64,000 nt of DNA from Eutrophobius brisbanensis (GCA_038131795.1 JAYPQE010000003.1:558001-622000); one strand, 5' to 3'. Counted from the stretch's first letter, positions 43,296 to 53,803 are shown. The notes: generated by a model from the letters alone, not told the origin. A program made the numbers and translations.

Positions 43296-44221
43296 TTCTT
43301 CCCCTGGTAGCTAATGCGGGGATTTAGCATGGCCGCAACGATGTCCGATATGAGGTTAAAGACAACAATTAGCGTGGCAAAGAAGATAGTGGTACCCATA
43401 ATCATGGTGTAATCACGGTTGAATGCTGCTTGCACGTAAAGTCGACCAATACCAGGAATCTGAAAAATAGTTTCGATTATGAATGATCCTGACAACAAAC
43501 CGGCAAACGCCGGGCCAAGAAAGGTCACTACAGGTAACAATCCACCTTTCAGGCCGTGTATAAGTATTACTCTGGATTCGGATAGGCCTTTGGCCCTGGC
43601 AGTACGGATAAAGTCCTGAGACAGGATCTCAAGCATCCCGCCACGTGTCAGGCGGGAGATATACGCGGCGTAGGCAAAACCCAGGGTAATAGATGGCAAA
43701 ATTTTATCGCCACTGAACTGGTTCCATCCAGACACAGGTAACCATTCCAGCCAAATAGAAAATACCAATACTAATAAAGGTCCAAGAACAAATGAAGGTA
43801 GACAGATGCCAATCATAGCAAATGACATCGGAATATAATCCTGCCAGGAATTGGGTTTGTTTGCAGATACTAAACCTACAGTAATTCCAATAATAAGTGC
43901 AAACATTATTGCGTAAAAACCCAATTCCAGGGTTACTGGCAGGCCATCATATATAATTTCATTTACACTGCGTCCGGGGTAACGAAATGATGGGCCAAAA
44001 TCACCCCTTAGAATATTATTCAGGTAATCCGCGAGTTGTATGAGTATTGGTTCATCCAGGTGGTAACGTTCATTGAGTTTTTGAATAATTTCAGGAGTAG
44101 TATTCTTTTCACTGTCGAAAGGGCCGCCTGGTGCGGTCCGTATCATAATAAAAGTAATACAGATGACTAAAAATAAAACCGGAATTGTCTGTAATAACCT
44201 GACAAGGCAAAACCCGAACAT
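43292..44221 (-). CDS. Peptide ABC transporter permease (OppB/DppB-like)
   Basis: The 309-aa membrane subunit begins with a hydrophobic helix and FIMIRTAPGGPFDSEK. It carries the EAA-type loop RTARAKGLSESRVILIHGLK and the C-terminal NPRISYQ of the OppB family. It pairs with the OppC-like permease and lies 5 bases after the binding-protein gene. Confidence 0.93.
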   Translation of the reverse strand: MFGFCLVRLLQTIPVLFLVICITFIMIRTAPGGPFDSEKNTTPEIIQKLNERYHLDEPILIQLADYLNNILRGDFGPSFRYPGRSVNEIIYDGLPVTLELGFYAIMFALIIGITVGLVSANKPNSWQDYIPMSFAMIGICLPSFVLGPLLVLVFSIWLEWLPVSGWNQFSGDKILPSITLGFAYAAYISRLTRGGMLEILSQDFIRTARAKGLSESRVILIHGLKGGLLPVVTFLGPAFAGLLSGSFIIETIFQIPGIGRLYVQAAFNRDYTMIMGTTIFFATLIVVFNLISDIVAAMLNPRISYQGKK

Positions 44222-44226
44222 ACAAA

Positions 44227-45873
44227 CTATCCTTCTGGATTGAGTTGTTGTAAATAAACGTATTTATATGGATGATGATCAAGTATGTTAGGATGCCATC
44301 CTTTTACAGACGGTGAAATAAGAAAGACTTTGCTGTATGTATATATTGGGATTATTGGGACTTCCTGATTAAGAATTTGTTCAGCTTGTTGAAAATATTC
44401 ATAGCGTGCGTCTTGGTTAGGTTCTTGAGCTGCCATTTCAATAAGTCGATCATAATCTGGGTTTGACCAGCCTGTTCTATTAATTCCACTATATGATACA
44501 AACATTTCCAGAAAAGTGTTCGGATCTACATAGTCACCTATCCAGGCTGCACGGCTGATTTGGTAGTTCATAGAACTTTCTGTATCAAGGTAGACCTTCC
44601 ATTCCTGGTTATACAATGTAATATTTATATTTAATTCCTTTTTCCACATCTGTTGTATTGCTTCAGCAATTAGCCTGTGAGTGTCAAGTGTATTAAATAG
44701 TATCTGCGTCTCAGGAAAGTTTTCTCCGTTAGGAAAACCAGCTTCGGATAGCAGCATTCTTGCTTTTTCTGGGTCGTATGTGATGGACGATTCGGAAGTG
44801 TATCCCAAGGTATCAGGGGGAGTTAAAGTATAAGCAGGTATTTGTCCACCCTTAGTTATTTTCTCAACAATCGCAGATCGGTCAATCGTCATCGCGAGAG
44901 CTTGCCTTACTCTGTTTTCTTCGAGATGCGGTACCGTAGTGTTTATCCTGTAAAAATATGTTCCAAGATATGGGTGTGTCTTTATTAAATCAGGATTTTC
45001 ATTCAGGTATGTCTGTATCTTCTCAGGCGGTGTACTATACGTAATATGTAATTGGCCTGTTCGAAATAGTCGCTCTTCTGTATTTGGCTGGTCGACTGGA
45101 TGGAAATGTATCTCATCCAGCTTTACAGTATCGGCATCCCAGTAATTTGGATTTTTCTCTACGATAATGATCTTATTTTGTACCCATTCTTTTAATACAA
45201 AAGGTCCATTTCCTACAAAATTTCCTGCACGAGTCCATTCACTCCCTCTCGTATCTATTTCGCCATGCTTTTCAATGGTGTTTTGATGGACCGGGAAAGT
45301 GCTGTAATGGTCCAAGATTCCCAAAAAGTATGGTGTTGACTGGTTTAAGGTAACTTTAAGTGTTTTAGAATTAACAGCCTGAATTCCTACCTGGTTGAAA
45401 TCAGTCAGGGTCCCATTGTTGAAATTCTCAGCATTTTTAACTGGATATAACATATAGGAATATTGATTACCCAATGAGGGTGTGAGTGCTCTTCTCCAGC
45501 TGTACACAAAATCATCTGCTGTAACAGGTTCACCATTTGACCATTCTGCATCATCGCGAATATAAAATGTGTATGATTTACCATCATCGCTGATCTGCCA
45601 GGATTCAGCCATTCCTGGTTCAGGTGTTAAATTTTCAGGATGCTTACTTACTAACCCTTCGATTAAGGAAGTAATAATATTGTGTTCAGATACCCCCGTG
45701 ACAAAATGCGGATCAAGACCTTGTGGTTCAGTTCCATTACCTATATGTAGAATCTGATTCAGTGTTCCTGATTCAACATTCGAAGGTTGTTCTGATGTAC
45801 AGCCGGCAAGGATTAAAACCGGGAGAATGATGAAATAAATATAGCTTCGGTGAGATTTAGAATTTATTTGCAT
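44227..45873 (-). CDS. Peptide-binding lipoprotein (OppA-like, SBP family 5)
   Basis: The 548-aa product has a lipoprotein signal peptide with lipobox LAGC (Cys at about residue 25), so LspA acts on it. Family 5 solute-binding features include GTEPQGLDPHFVTGVSEHNI, ESWQISDDGKSYTFYIRDDAEWSNGEPVTADDFVYSW and the NGPF segment. ATG 45873 is chosen because the upstream ATG 45912 adds a non-signal tail. It heads the minus-strand transporter operon and diverges from the second peptide transporter 87 bases away. Confidence 0.92.
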   Translation of the reverse strand: MQINSKSHRSYIYFIILPVLILAGCTSEQPSNVESGTLNQILHIGNGTEPQGLDPHFVTGVSEHNIITSLIEGLVSKHPENLTPEPGMAESWQISDDGKSYTFYIRDDAEWSNGEPVTADDFVYSWRRALTPSLGNQYSYMLYPVKNAENFNNGTLTDFNQVGIQAVNSKTLKVTLNQSTPYFLGILDHYSTFPVHQNTIEKHGEIDTRGSEWTRAGNFVGNGPFVLKEWVQNKIIIVEKNPNYWDADTVKLDEIHFHPVDQPNTEERLFRTGQLHITYSTPPEKIQTYLNENPDLIKTHPYLGTYFYRINTTVPHLEENRVRQALAMTIDRSAIVEKITKGGQIPAYTLTPPDTLGYTSESSITYDPEKARMLLSEAGFPNGENFPETQILFNTLDTHRLIAEAIQQMWKKELNINITLYNQEWKVYLDTESSMNYQISRAAWIGDYVDPNTFLEMFVSYSGINRTGWSNPDYDRLIEMAAQEPNQDARYEYFQQAEQILNQEVPIIPIYTYSKVFLISPSVKGWHPNILDHHPYKYVYLQQLNPEG

Positions 45874-45959
45874 TTTAATGGTAGAATTTCCGATATTTAC
45901 TTTTAAAATCAATGATTTTGTATAATATTACGCATGAAATTTAAGGATCACAAATCATT

Positions 45960-46991
45960 ATGACCGCATATTTTATCCGGCGTTTCCTGCTGATCATCCC
46001 TACCTTCCTGGGGATTACCATCCTGGTGTTCACGGTCACGCGGATGGTACCAGGTGGTCCTATCGAACGTATGCTCACCGAGGCCCAGCTGGCATCGGGT
46101 GACCAGGTGAGTTTCCAGAGCAATAACCAGGGCATAGCCGGGTCCACGCTATCTGAATCACAGTTAAACCAGCTCAAGGAATATTATGGTTTCGATAAAC
46201 CCATACTGGAGAGCTATGGGATATGGTTAAAGAACATACTGCTCCTGGACCTTGGTTATTCCACTCGGTATGGAGAGCCCGTGTGGGAAAGTATCAAGCA
46301 AAGGTTACCCATTTCTATTTACTATGGTGTCATGACCATGTTGCTCACGTATATGGTCTGTATACCGCTTGGAATATTGAAGGCCATTAAACATAAGACC
46401 CACATCGATAATATCTCATCCATACTGGTATTCATTGGTTATGCTATACCCGGTTATGTGGTGGGTATTATCGTCATTACTATTTTTGCCTTTTACCTGG
46501 AGTGGTTCCCGCTCAGTGGCTTTACCAGTAATAACTTTGATGAGCTGTCTTTATTTGGCAAAGTCAAAGACATTCTCTGGCATTCGGTATTACCGTTAAT
46601 CGCCTACATGTCTGGGGCGTTTGCGGTGATGACCTTTCTAATGAAGAACTCCCTGATGGATAACCTGGCTGCAGACTATGTGCGAACGGCCATGGCCAAG
46701 GGTCTTGAATTCAAGACGGCTGTGGTTAAACATGCCTTCCGTAACAGTATCATTCCCATTGCCACTAACTTTGGTGAAAATATCACCCTTTTTCTGGCAG
46801 GGTCTTTCCTGATTGAAAAGATATTTAACATCGATGGCTTTGGTCTGTTGGGTTATGAGTCCCTGGTGGAACGGGACTACCCGGTGGTCATGGGAATTTT
46901 AGTGATCGGATCCTTGCTTTCACTTATTGGTAATATATTGTCAGATATCTGCGTAGCCCTGGTGGACCCCCGGGTCAGGTTTGGTGCATAG
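45960..46991 (+). CDS. Peptide ABC transporter permease (YejB-like)
   Basis: A 343-aa OppB-family permease. It starts MTAYFIRRFLLIIPTFLGITILVFTVTRMVPGGP, contains an extended first periplasmic loop (SQLNQLKEYYGFDKP), and the EAA loop RTAMAKGLEFKTAVVKHAFRN. It is first in the plus-strand operon permease-permease-SBP-SBP-ATPase-ATPase and lies 3 bases before the next gene. Confidence 0.92.
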   Translation: MTAYFIRRFLLIIPTFLGITILVFTVTRMVPGGPIERMLTEAQLASGDQVSFQSNNQGIAGSTLSESQLNQLKEYYGFDKPILESYGIWLKNILLLDLGYSTRYGEPVWESIKQRLPISIYYGVMTMLLTYMVCIPLGILKAIKHKTHIDNISSILVFIGYAIPGYVVGIIVITIFAFYLEWFPLSGFTSNNFDELSLFGKVKDILWHSVLPLIAYMSGAFAVMTFLMKNSLMDNLAADYVRTAMAKGLEFKTAVVKHAFRNSIIPIATNFGENITLFLAGSFLIEKIFNIDGFGLLGYESLVERDYPVVMGILVIGSLLSLIGNILSDICVALVDPRVRFGA

Positions 46992-46994
46992 AAC

Positions 46995-48047
46995 ATGGCA
47001 TTGATCCAGTTCAGTCCGCTTACCATCAAAACCTTTAAGCGCTTTCGTTCCATCAAGCGGGGTTACTGGTCGGCGATCATTATCATCAGCCTGATTTTGC
47101 TTTCTCTGGTGGCCGAGGTCTTTGTCAGCAACCGCGCCCTGATGGTGAGTTATGAGGGGGAATGGTTTTTTCCAACCTATGGTGCCATTATCCCGGGTGA
47201 TCAATTTGGCCTGGATTATCAATATGAAACCAATTACCGTGATCTGAAACAGAAATTTGATGAAAAGGGCAGTGATAACTGGGTCTTGCTTCCTCCTGTT
47301 CCCTACAATGCCTTTGAGACAGACCTTGAAATTGGGAATTATCCACCCAACGCACCATCCTTTGAAACTCAACATTACCTGGGTACCGATACCGTGGGGC
47401 GGGACATCGTTGCCAGGCTAGTGTATGGCTTTCGGATCGCTATTTTCTTTTCATTGTTTTTATTGATTTGTAATTATGTGGTGGGGACGGCCATCGGTTG
47501 TCTCATGGGCTACTGGGGCGGGGCATTTGATCTGTTGTTCCAGCGCTTGATTGAGATCTGGTCCAACATCCCCTTCCTGTATGTGATCATGATCATTGCC
47601 TCCATCATCGTACCCAACTTTTGGTCATTGGTGATGGTGATGCTGATGTTCAGCTGGATGGGCATGACCTGGTATATGCGCACTGCTACTTATAAAGAAA
47701 AAGAGCGCGAATATGTCATGGCCTCCCGGGCACTGGGGGCAGGCACTACCCGAATTATCTTTCACCACATCATTCCCAATACCGTCTCCATCATTATCAC
47801 ATTCATTCCATTTTCCGTTGCCGGGGGTATTACCGCCCTGACTTCACTAGATTTTCTGGGTTTTGGTCTGCCACCACCCACCCCCAGCTGGGGAGAGCTG
47901 CTCAGGCAGGGGATAGACAATTTACAGTCTCCGTGGATAGTTTCCTCTATAGTGACGTCTATGGTATTAGTATTAACTATGGTGACATTTATCGGCGAGG
48001 CAATAAGAGAGGCTTATGATCCCAAGAAACATACAATCTATGAATAG
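46995..48047 (+). CDS. Peptide ABC transporter permease (YejE-like)
   Basis: The 350-aa OppC-family permease has a long periplasmic insertion after helix 1 (about residues 40-120), as in YejE. HYLGTDTVGRDIVARLVYGFR and the EAA loop MASRALGAGTTRIIFHHIIPN are diagnostic. It ends KKHTIYE; its last 8 bases overlap the next gene's chosen start. Confidence 0.92.
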   Translation: MALIQFSPLTIKTFKRFRSIKRGYWSAIIIISLILLSLVAEVFVSNRALMVSYEGEWFFPTYGAIIPGDQFGLDYQYETNYRDLKQKFDEKGSDNWVLLPPVPYNAFETDLEIGNYPPNAPSFETQHYLGTDTVGRDIVARLVYGFRIAIFFSLFLLICNYVVGTAIGCLMGYWGGAFDLLFQRLIEIWSNIPFLYVIMIIASIIVPNFWSLVMVMLMFSWMGMTWYMRTATYKEKEREYVMASRALGAGTTRIIFHHIIPNTVSIIITFIPFSVAGGITALTSLDFLGFGLPPPTPSWGELLRQGIDNLQSPWIVSSIVTSMVLVLTMVTFIGEAIREAYDPKKHTIYE

Positions 48048-49911
48048 AACGATTCTTATCTCACTCATTCTGATGTTGATTTATGGCTGTTCCGGTCAGG
48101 ACGGTAGCGATGGGGCGGTTACTGTTGAAGATACAGAACAGCAAAGTACGCCCATAGTTGAAAATTTACCTGAATATCCAGCGAGTGATCTGCCGGAAGG
48201 CCTGGTCTGGCTGACCAATGATGAAGATCCCGTGTTTGCGGACCCTAACGCCAAGCCAGGCGGCACGTTCAATGAATACATGCCCAGTTTTCCACTGACA
48301 CTCAGGACTGTTGGACCGGATTCCAATTCAGGGATCAGGGGTTATATTTTATCCAATCAATTATCACTTACAGATATCCATCCAAATACCCGTAAATTCA
48401 TACCATCACTAGCGACACATTGGGCATACGGTGATGACAATAAAACGGTTTATTTTAAATTAAACCAGGATGCGAAATGGTCAGATGGGAAGCAGGTAAC
48501 AGCTGATGACTTCATGTATACACTGGATTTTATGCGCTCTGAATACATCGTTGCACCTTACTACAATAATTATTACAACTCAGAGATCGTTGATGTTAAA
48601 AAATATGATGACTTCACAATAAGTGTTACAGGTGGTACCGCCAAACCAAAAGAAGATTTGTTGCTATATTACAGTATTTCACCAACCCCAAGACATTTTC
48701 ATAAGCTCGATGATAACTGGGTGATGGATTATAACTGGCTTGTATCTCCAAATACCGGGCCTTATCAGATAACTTCTGTTGAAAAAGGTAAATATGTCGA
48801 ATTTACACGTGACAGAAACTGGTGGGGAAATAATCTCAAGTATTATCAAAACAGGTTTAACGTAGATAAGGTCAGGATAAGTGTCATTCGCGATCCGGAA
48901 ACGGCATACAGGCATTTCCTGAGAGGTGAACTCGATACATCAATATTAACATTTCCAAACTACTGGCACGACAAAACTAATGATAAGACATACCAGAACG
49001 GGTATATACATAAGATCTGGTTTTATAACGATTTGCCACAACCAGCAGCAGGTATTTACCTGAACCTGGATAATGAGCTCTTCAAGGATATAAATGTACG
49101 ATACGGGCTGGCACATTCCATCAACATACAAACGATGATAGATACGGTACTTCGCGGCGATTATGAAAGGCTTCACGCCATGCATACCGGATATGGTGAA
49201 TATACAAATACAGCAATCCGTGCCAGGGAATTTGACCTGGCAAAAGCAGATGAATATTTCACTGCAGCAGGCTGGGGGGAGCGTGGGCCGGATGGCATCA
49301 GGGTTAAAGACGGTATGCGGTTGGTTGTCGTCCTGGCGTATTCAACCCAGTTACATACAGACCGGCTTGTGGTTCTGCGGGAAGAGGCAAAAAAAGCCGG
49401 TGTGGATTTGCAGCTTAACCTGCTTGATAGTGCTACCTACTATAAGAATGTGATCGAAAAGAAACATCAGGCTGCGTGGATGTCCTGGTCAATAAGCTTA
49501 AGGCCCTCATTCTGGCAGCATTTTCATTCAGATAATGCACATAAACCACAAACAAATAATATTACGAATATGGATGATCCAGCTATGGATGCATTGATGG
49601 AACAATATGATAACTCTGATGATGTAAATATGCGCGCAGAACTGGCAAGAACACTGGATATGAAGATTCATGAGTCAGGCGTATATATACCATCATACTA
49701 TGTGCCGTATGTCAGACATGGTTATTGGCGCTGGGTAAAACTACCTGAATCATATGGCACCAGGCTGTCGGATACCCTGTTGGATCCGATGTATTTAAGC
49801 CTGTTCTGGATTGACGAAGAAGAGAAACGCCGCACGCTTGATGCCATGAAAAATAATGAGCGCTTTGAGCCTGTCACAATTGTCGATGATAAATACAAGG
49901 TGACGTTCTAA
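48040..49911 (+). CDS. Peptide-binding lipoprotein 1 (YejA-like)
   Basis: The 623-aa family 5 solute-binding protein has a lipobox LIYGCSG near residue 17 when started at ATG 48040; ATG 48016 would add 8 residues. It contains GLVWLTNDEDPVFADPNAKPGG, the FPLTLRTVGPDSNS block and QDAKWSDGKQVTADDFMYTLDFMRS. It is a close paralog of the next protein (1-base gap), sharing the same block order throughout. Ligands are probably peptides; different specificity is inferred. Confidence 0.9.
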   Translation: MNRTILISLILMLIYGCSGQDGSDGAVTVEDTEQQSTPIVENLPEYPASDLPEGLVWLTNDEDPVFADPNAKPGGTFNEYMPSFPLTLRTVGPDSNSGIRGYILSNQLSLTDIHPNTRKFIPSLATHWAYGDDNKTVYFKLNQDAKWSDGKQVTADDFMYTLDFMRSEYIVAPYYNNYYNSEIVDVKKYDDFTISVTGGTAKPKEDLLLYYSISPTPRHFHKLDDNWVMDYNWLVSPNTGPYQITSVEKGKYVEFTRDRNWWGNNLKYYQNRFNVDKVRISVIRDPETAYRHFLRGELDTSILTFPNYWHDKTNDKTYQNGYIHKIWFYNDLPQPAAGIYLNLDNELFKDINVRYGLAHSINIQTMIDTVLRGDYERLHAMHTGYGEYTNTAIRAREFDLAKADEYFTAAGWGERGPDGIRVKDGMRLVVVLAYSTQLHTDRLVVLREEAKKAGVDLQLNLLDSATYYKNVIEKKHQAAWMSWSISLRPSFWQHFHSDNAHKPQTNNITNMDDPAMDALMEQYDNSDDVNMRAELARTLDMKIHESGVYIPSYYVPYVRHGYWRWVKLPESYGTRLSDTLLDPMYLSLFWIDEEEKRRTLDAMKNNERFEPVTIVDDKYKVTF

Positions 49912-49912
49912 G

Positions 49913-51775
49913 ATGCAACTAAAGTTCTTAATTATTTTTATATTTTTGTCAGTTTTATCGGCCTGTTCATCTGAGAATAATAATTCCAGTTCCCAGGATA
50001 CCAGTGCAGATACAAACATTGTCTTGGACTTGCCAGAATACCCGGTATCACCATTACCAGACGGCTTGATATGGGAAACTAATAATGAAGATCCGGTATT
50101 TTCTTCTCCTCATGCAAAGAAAGGGGGCGTTTACAGGGATTCCCTACAGGGGTTTCCATTAACCATTCGATCTGCAGGCCCTGATGCAAACGGTATATTT
50201 GCAAACTATATTCGTTCCTACCAGATGGGGCTTACAAATATCCACCCAAATACAAATAATCCCATGCCTGAACTTGCTACTCACTGGGCATTTGCTGATG
50301 ATGGTGTGACAGTATTTTACAAGTTGGACCCCAATGCCACCTGGTCTGATGGAATGCCGGTTACAGCAAATGATTTTATTTTTACCCGCGATTTTATGAG
50401 ATCAGAATATATCATAGACCCTTTTGCCAATAACTGGTTTACCAATGAGATTACAGATGTGCAAAAGCATGGGGAAGATATTATCAGTGTGAAGTATGTA
50501 ACACCACGCCCAGAAAATGACTTGCTTTATTATACAAATGTAATACCTGTGGCCAGGCATTTTCATAAACTGGATGAAAATTGGGTTACAGATTATAACT
50601 GGTTAATCGAACCCAATACTGGTGCGTACACAATGACAACTGTCGAGAAGGGCAAGTATATAGAATTATCTCGAAATGAAGACTGGTGGGCAAAGGATTA
50701 CAGATATTTTAAAAACAGGTATAACGTAGATAAGATAAGGGTCTCAATAATTAGAGAGATTCAAACTTCATTTAATCACTTTTTGAAAGGTGAGTTGGAT
50801 ACATTCTGGATGGTTTGGCCGGATTACTGGCATGATAAAGCGCGTGGTGAACAATATGACTCAGGTTATATTCACAAAATCCAGTTTTACAATGAAGCTC
50901 CACAATCTATTGCAGGATTATTATTGAATGTCGACGTCGACCTCTTCAAAGATGTCAATGTCAGATATGGATTGGCCCATTCACTCAATATACAGAAAGT
51001 AATAGATACGTTATTACGCGGTGATTACGCGCGGGAAAATACAGCTTTTAGTGGCTATCCCGGTTATACGAATGAAAATATAGTTGCAAGAGAATTTGAT
51101 CTGGTGAAGGCAGATAAATTTTTTAATAACGCGGGATGGTCGCAACGGGGGCCTGATGGTATCAGGATTAAGAACGGGCAAAAACTTTCGATTAATCTCC
51201 CATATGGGCAGTCAAATTTAACAGAACGCCTGGTATTGTTGAGGGAAGAGGCCAAAAAGGCAGGAGTAGAAATTAACCTTCAACTCGTCGACAACTCTGC
51301 ATTTTTTAAAAACCTGCTGGAGAAGAAACACCAGGTTGCTTACTTGTCATTAACATCAGATTTCCGGCCAGAATATTGGAGTCTGTTCCATTCAGATAAT
51401 GCCCATAAAGCCAATACTAACAATTTTTCGAATATTGATGATCCAGAATTGGACAGGTTGATTGATGAATATCGTTTTGGAACCGAAGAGGAACAACGTA
51501 AGCAATTATCAAGAGAAATACAGCAGAAAATACTTGATCTTGGCATTTATGTCCCTTTTTTTAAAGTACCCTGGACTCGCGATAGTTACTGGCGATGGAT
51601 TAAATTACCAGCTCACCATGGGACCCGTTTTGGTAAATATTTGTTTCCACCAGTTAGCGATCTTGGTCTTTTCTGGATTGATCAAGACGTAAAGCAAGAA
51701 ACGCTTGAGGCTATGAAATCGGGTAGAACCTTTGAACCTGTCACCATTATCGATGAGACCTACAGAATACAATAA
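49913..51775 (+). CDS. Peptide-binding lipoprotein 2 (YejA-like paralog)
   Basis: A 620-aa paralog of its left neighbour. Lipobox LSACSS. Shared blocks: LPEYPVSPLPDGLIWETNNEDPVF, FPLTIRSAGPDANG, WSDGMPVTANDFIFTRDFMRSEYI and VDKIRVSIIREIQTSFNHFLKGELDT. The two genes are 1 base apart. Divergence is moderate across the whole length, so this is an old duplication, and both genes look intact. Confidence 0.9.
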   Translation: MQLKFLIIFIFLSVLSACSSENNNSSSQDTSADTNIVLDLPEYPVSPLPDGLIWETNNEDPVFSSPHAKKGGVYRDSLQGFPLTIRSAGPDANGIFANYIRSYQMGLTNIHPNTNNPMPELATHWAFADDGVTVFYKLDPNATWSDGMPVTANDFIFTRDFMRSEYIIDPFANNWFTNEITDVQKHGEDIISVKYVTPRPENDLLYYTNVIPVARHFHKLDENWVTDYNWLIEPNTGAYTMTTVEKGKYIELSRNEDWWAKDYRYFKNRYNVDKIRVSIIREIQTSFNHFLKGELDTFWMVWPDYWHDKARGEQYDSGYIHKIQFYNEAPQSIAGLLLNVDVDLFKDVNVRYGLAHSLNIQKVIDTLLRGDYARENTAFSGYPGYTNENIVAREFDLVKADKFFNNAGWSQRGPDGIRIKNGQKLSINLPYGQSNLTERLVLLREEAKKAGVEINLQLVDNSAFFKNLLEKKHQVAYLSLTSDFRPEYWSLFHSDNAHKANTNNFSNIDDPELDRLIDEYRFGTEEEQRKQLSREIQQKILDLGIYVPFFKVPWTRDSYWRWIKLPAHHGTRFGKYLFPPVSDLGLFWIDQDVKQETLEAMKSGRTFEPVTIIDETYRIQ

Positions 51776-51777
51776 CC

Positions 51778-52776
51778 ATGGCCTCAGAAGATGTACTCCT
51801 AAAGGTAGAAAACCTCACTACCACCTTTCAGACTGACGAAGATAGTGTCACCGTCCTGGATGATGTTTCTTTTGATCTCCTCAAGGGGGAGACCCTGGGG
51901 ATCGTCGGTGAATCCGGCTGTGGTAAGAGTGTAACTGCGCTATCCATAATGCGCCTGCTGCCAAGGCCTGCCGGCAAGGTGGAAAAAGGTACCATCACTT
52001 ATAAAGAAGAGGACCTGCTTTCACTCACAACCGAGCAGATGCATACCGTCCGTGGTAAAAAGATTGCCATGATCTTTCAGGAACCCATGACGGCCCTGAA
52101 CCCGGTACATAGAATCGGCAAGCAACTGGGCGAAATCTATCAAATCCACTTCCCGGACATGGCTGAAGACGAGGTCCGTACCGCACAGATAGATATCCTG
52201 AAAAAAGTGGGTATCCCTGCGCCGGAGAAACGCCTCAGGGAATACCCTCATCAGTTGTCCGGAGGGATGCGTCAGCGGGTGATGATCGCCATGGCCCTGG
52301 CATGTAAACCGGATATCTTGATCGCCGATGAACCCACCACGGCCCTGGATGTGACCACGCAGAACCAGATTCTCAATCTCATGCGTGACCTGCAGCGGGA
52401 GATCAATATGTCTATCATCTTTATCACCCATGATCTGGGGGTGATTGCAGAGATGTGTGACCGGGTCATAGTCATGTATGCCGGCAGGATTGTGGAGCAG
52501 TCCCCGGTGAGGGGGCTCTTTGCCAGTCCTTATCACCCTTATACCAAAGGTTTACTGGAATCCATTCCCAGATTGGAGACACCTCCCAAGTCAAAACTGG
52601 AGATAATAGAAGGCCTGGTGCCCAATCTAAAAAATATCCCGGAAGGCTGCCGGTTTCATTCACGATGTGATTTTGAAAAAGAGGAATGTGGTAAGACTGA
52701 TCCACCTGAAGAAAAGGTGAATGACGATACCACTCGCACAGTGGCCTGTATCCGTTGGCGGGAGTTAAATTCGTGA
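51778..52776 (+). CDS. Peptide ABC transporter ATP-binding protein (DppD-like)
   Basis: A 332-aa ATPase with GESGCGKS (about 44-51), LSGGMRQR, ILIADEPTTALD and the C-terminal oligopeptide-family block with Cys residues (EGCRFHSRCDFEKEECG) that binds an iron-sulfur cluster in some DppD proteins. It lies 2 bases after the second binding protein and overlaps dppF-like by 4 bases (GTGA). Confidence 0.93.
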   Translation: MASEDVLLKVENLTTTFQTDEDSVTVLDDVSFDLLKGETLGIVGESGCGKSVTALSIMRLLPRPAGKVEKGTITYKEEDLLSLTTEQMHTVRGKKIAMIFQEPMTALNPVHRIGKQLGEIYQIHFPDMAEDEVRTAQIDILKKVGIPAPEKRLREYPHQLSGGMRQRVMIAMALACKPDILIADEPTTALDVTTQNQILNLMRDLQREINMSIIFITHDLGVIAEMCDRVIVMYAGRIVEQSPVRGLFASPYHPYTKGLLESIPRLETPPKSKLEIIEGLVPNLKNIPEGCRFHSRCDFEKEECGKTDPPEEKVNDDTTRTVACIRWRELNS

Positions 52777-53762
52777 GCAAGGACGTCCTGTTAAAGGTGA
52801 AAGACCTTAAGATGCACTATCCCATACGGGGTGGGGTATTATTTCGCCAGGTGGCCACGAATTTTGCCGTGGATAAGGTCTCTTTTGAGATTAATAAAGG
52901 GGAAACTCTGGGGATAGTAGGTGAGTCCGGTTGTGGAAAGAGTACGGTGGCCAAGGCCATATTACGATTATATGAACCCACCTCGGGGGAAGTTGAGTTC
53001 GATGGCAAGGACATCAGGAGCATGTCCAAAGGTGACCTCAGGAAAACCCGCCAGGACATGCAGATCATCTTTCAGGACCCCATGGAATCCTTGAATTCCC
53101 GGCATACCGTCGGCACTATCCTTGAAGAACCTTATGTGATCCATGGCATCGGTACTCGTACCGAGCGGCGAAAATGGGTCGCGGACCTGTTGAACAAGGT
53201 AGGACTGCAATCAGATGCGGTTAACCGGTTCCCCCATGAGTTCTCAGGTGGACAACGACAAAGGATTGGCATCGCCCGAGCCATCGCCCTGAATCCGAAA
53301 CTGCTAATTTGTGATGAACCTGTATCGGCACTGGATGTCTCCATTCAGTCACAAATATTAAACCTGTTAGTAGACCTGCAAAGGGAACTGGATCTGACCT
53401 TACTTTTTATTGCCCATGACCTGGCTGTGGTAAAACATGTCTCAGACAGGATAGCGGTGATGTACCTGGGTAAGATAGTGGAAATGAATGATGCGGAGAA
53501 GCTTTACAGTCATCCCGTGCATCCCTATACCCGGGCCCTGTTATCATCCATCCCGGTACCAGACCCACAAAAGAAGAAGGAACATGATGTTTTAACCGGT
53601 GAAGTCCCATCTCCAATCAACCCACCTGCAGGCTGTCATTTCCATGCCCGTTGCCCTTATGCCCAACAAAAATGCAGAATTGATAGACCTGAACTAAAAG
53701 CTGTTAAAGACAATCCAAACTGGTTAGTGTCCTGTCATTTAATGTACGACTTTATCAATTAA
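52773..53762 (+). CDS. Peptide ABC transporter ATP-binding protein (DppF-like)
   Basis: Start GTG 52773 has GGAG 9 bases upstream and overlaps the previous stop (GTGA). The 329-aa ATPase has GESGCGKST, FSGGQRQR, LLICDEPVSALDVSIQSQ and the C-terminal Cys block AGCHFHARCPYAQQKC. It completes the plus-strand importer, which thus has two separate ATPases, unlike the fused one of the minus-strand system. Confidence 0.93.
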   Translation: MSKDVLLKVKDLKMHYPIRGGVLFRQVATNFAVDKVSFEINKGETLGIVGESGCGKSTVAKAILRLYEPTSGEVEFDGKDIRSMSKGDLRKTRQDMQIIFQDPMESLNSRHTVGTILEEPYVIHGIGTRTERRKWVADLLNKVGLQSDAVNRFPHEFSGGQRQRIGIARAIALNPKLLICDEPVSALDVSIQSQILNLLVDLQRELDLTLLFIAHDLAVVKHVSDRIAVMYLGKIVEMNDAEKLYSHPVHPYTRALLSSIPVPDPQKKKEHDVLTGEVPSPINPPAGCHFHARCPYAQQKCRIDRPELKAVKDNPNWLVSCHLMYDFIN

Positions 53763-53803
53763 CTTTTTAGTTTAAAAAGTGTACTGTCTGATAGAGATAA
53801 GAC

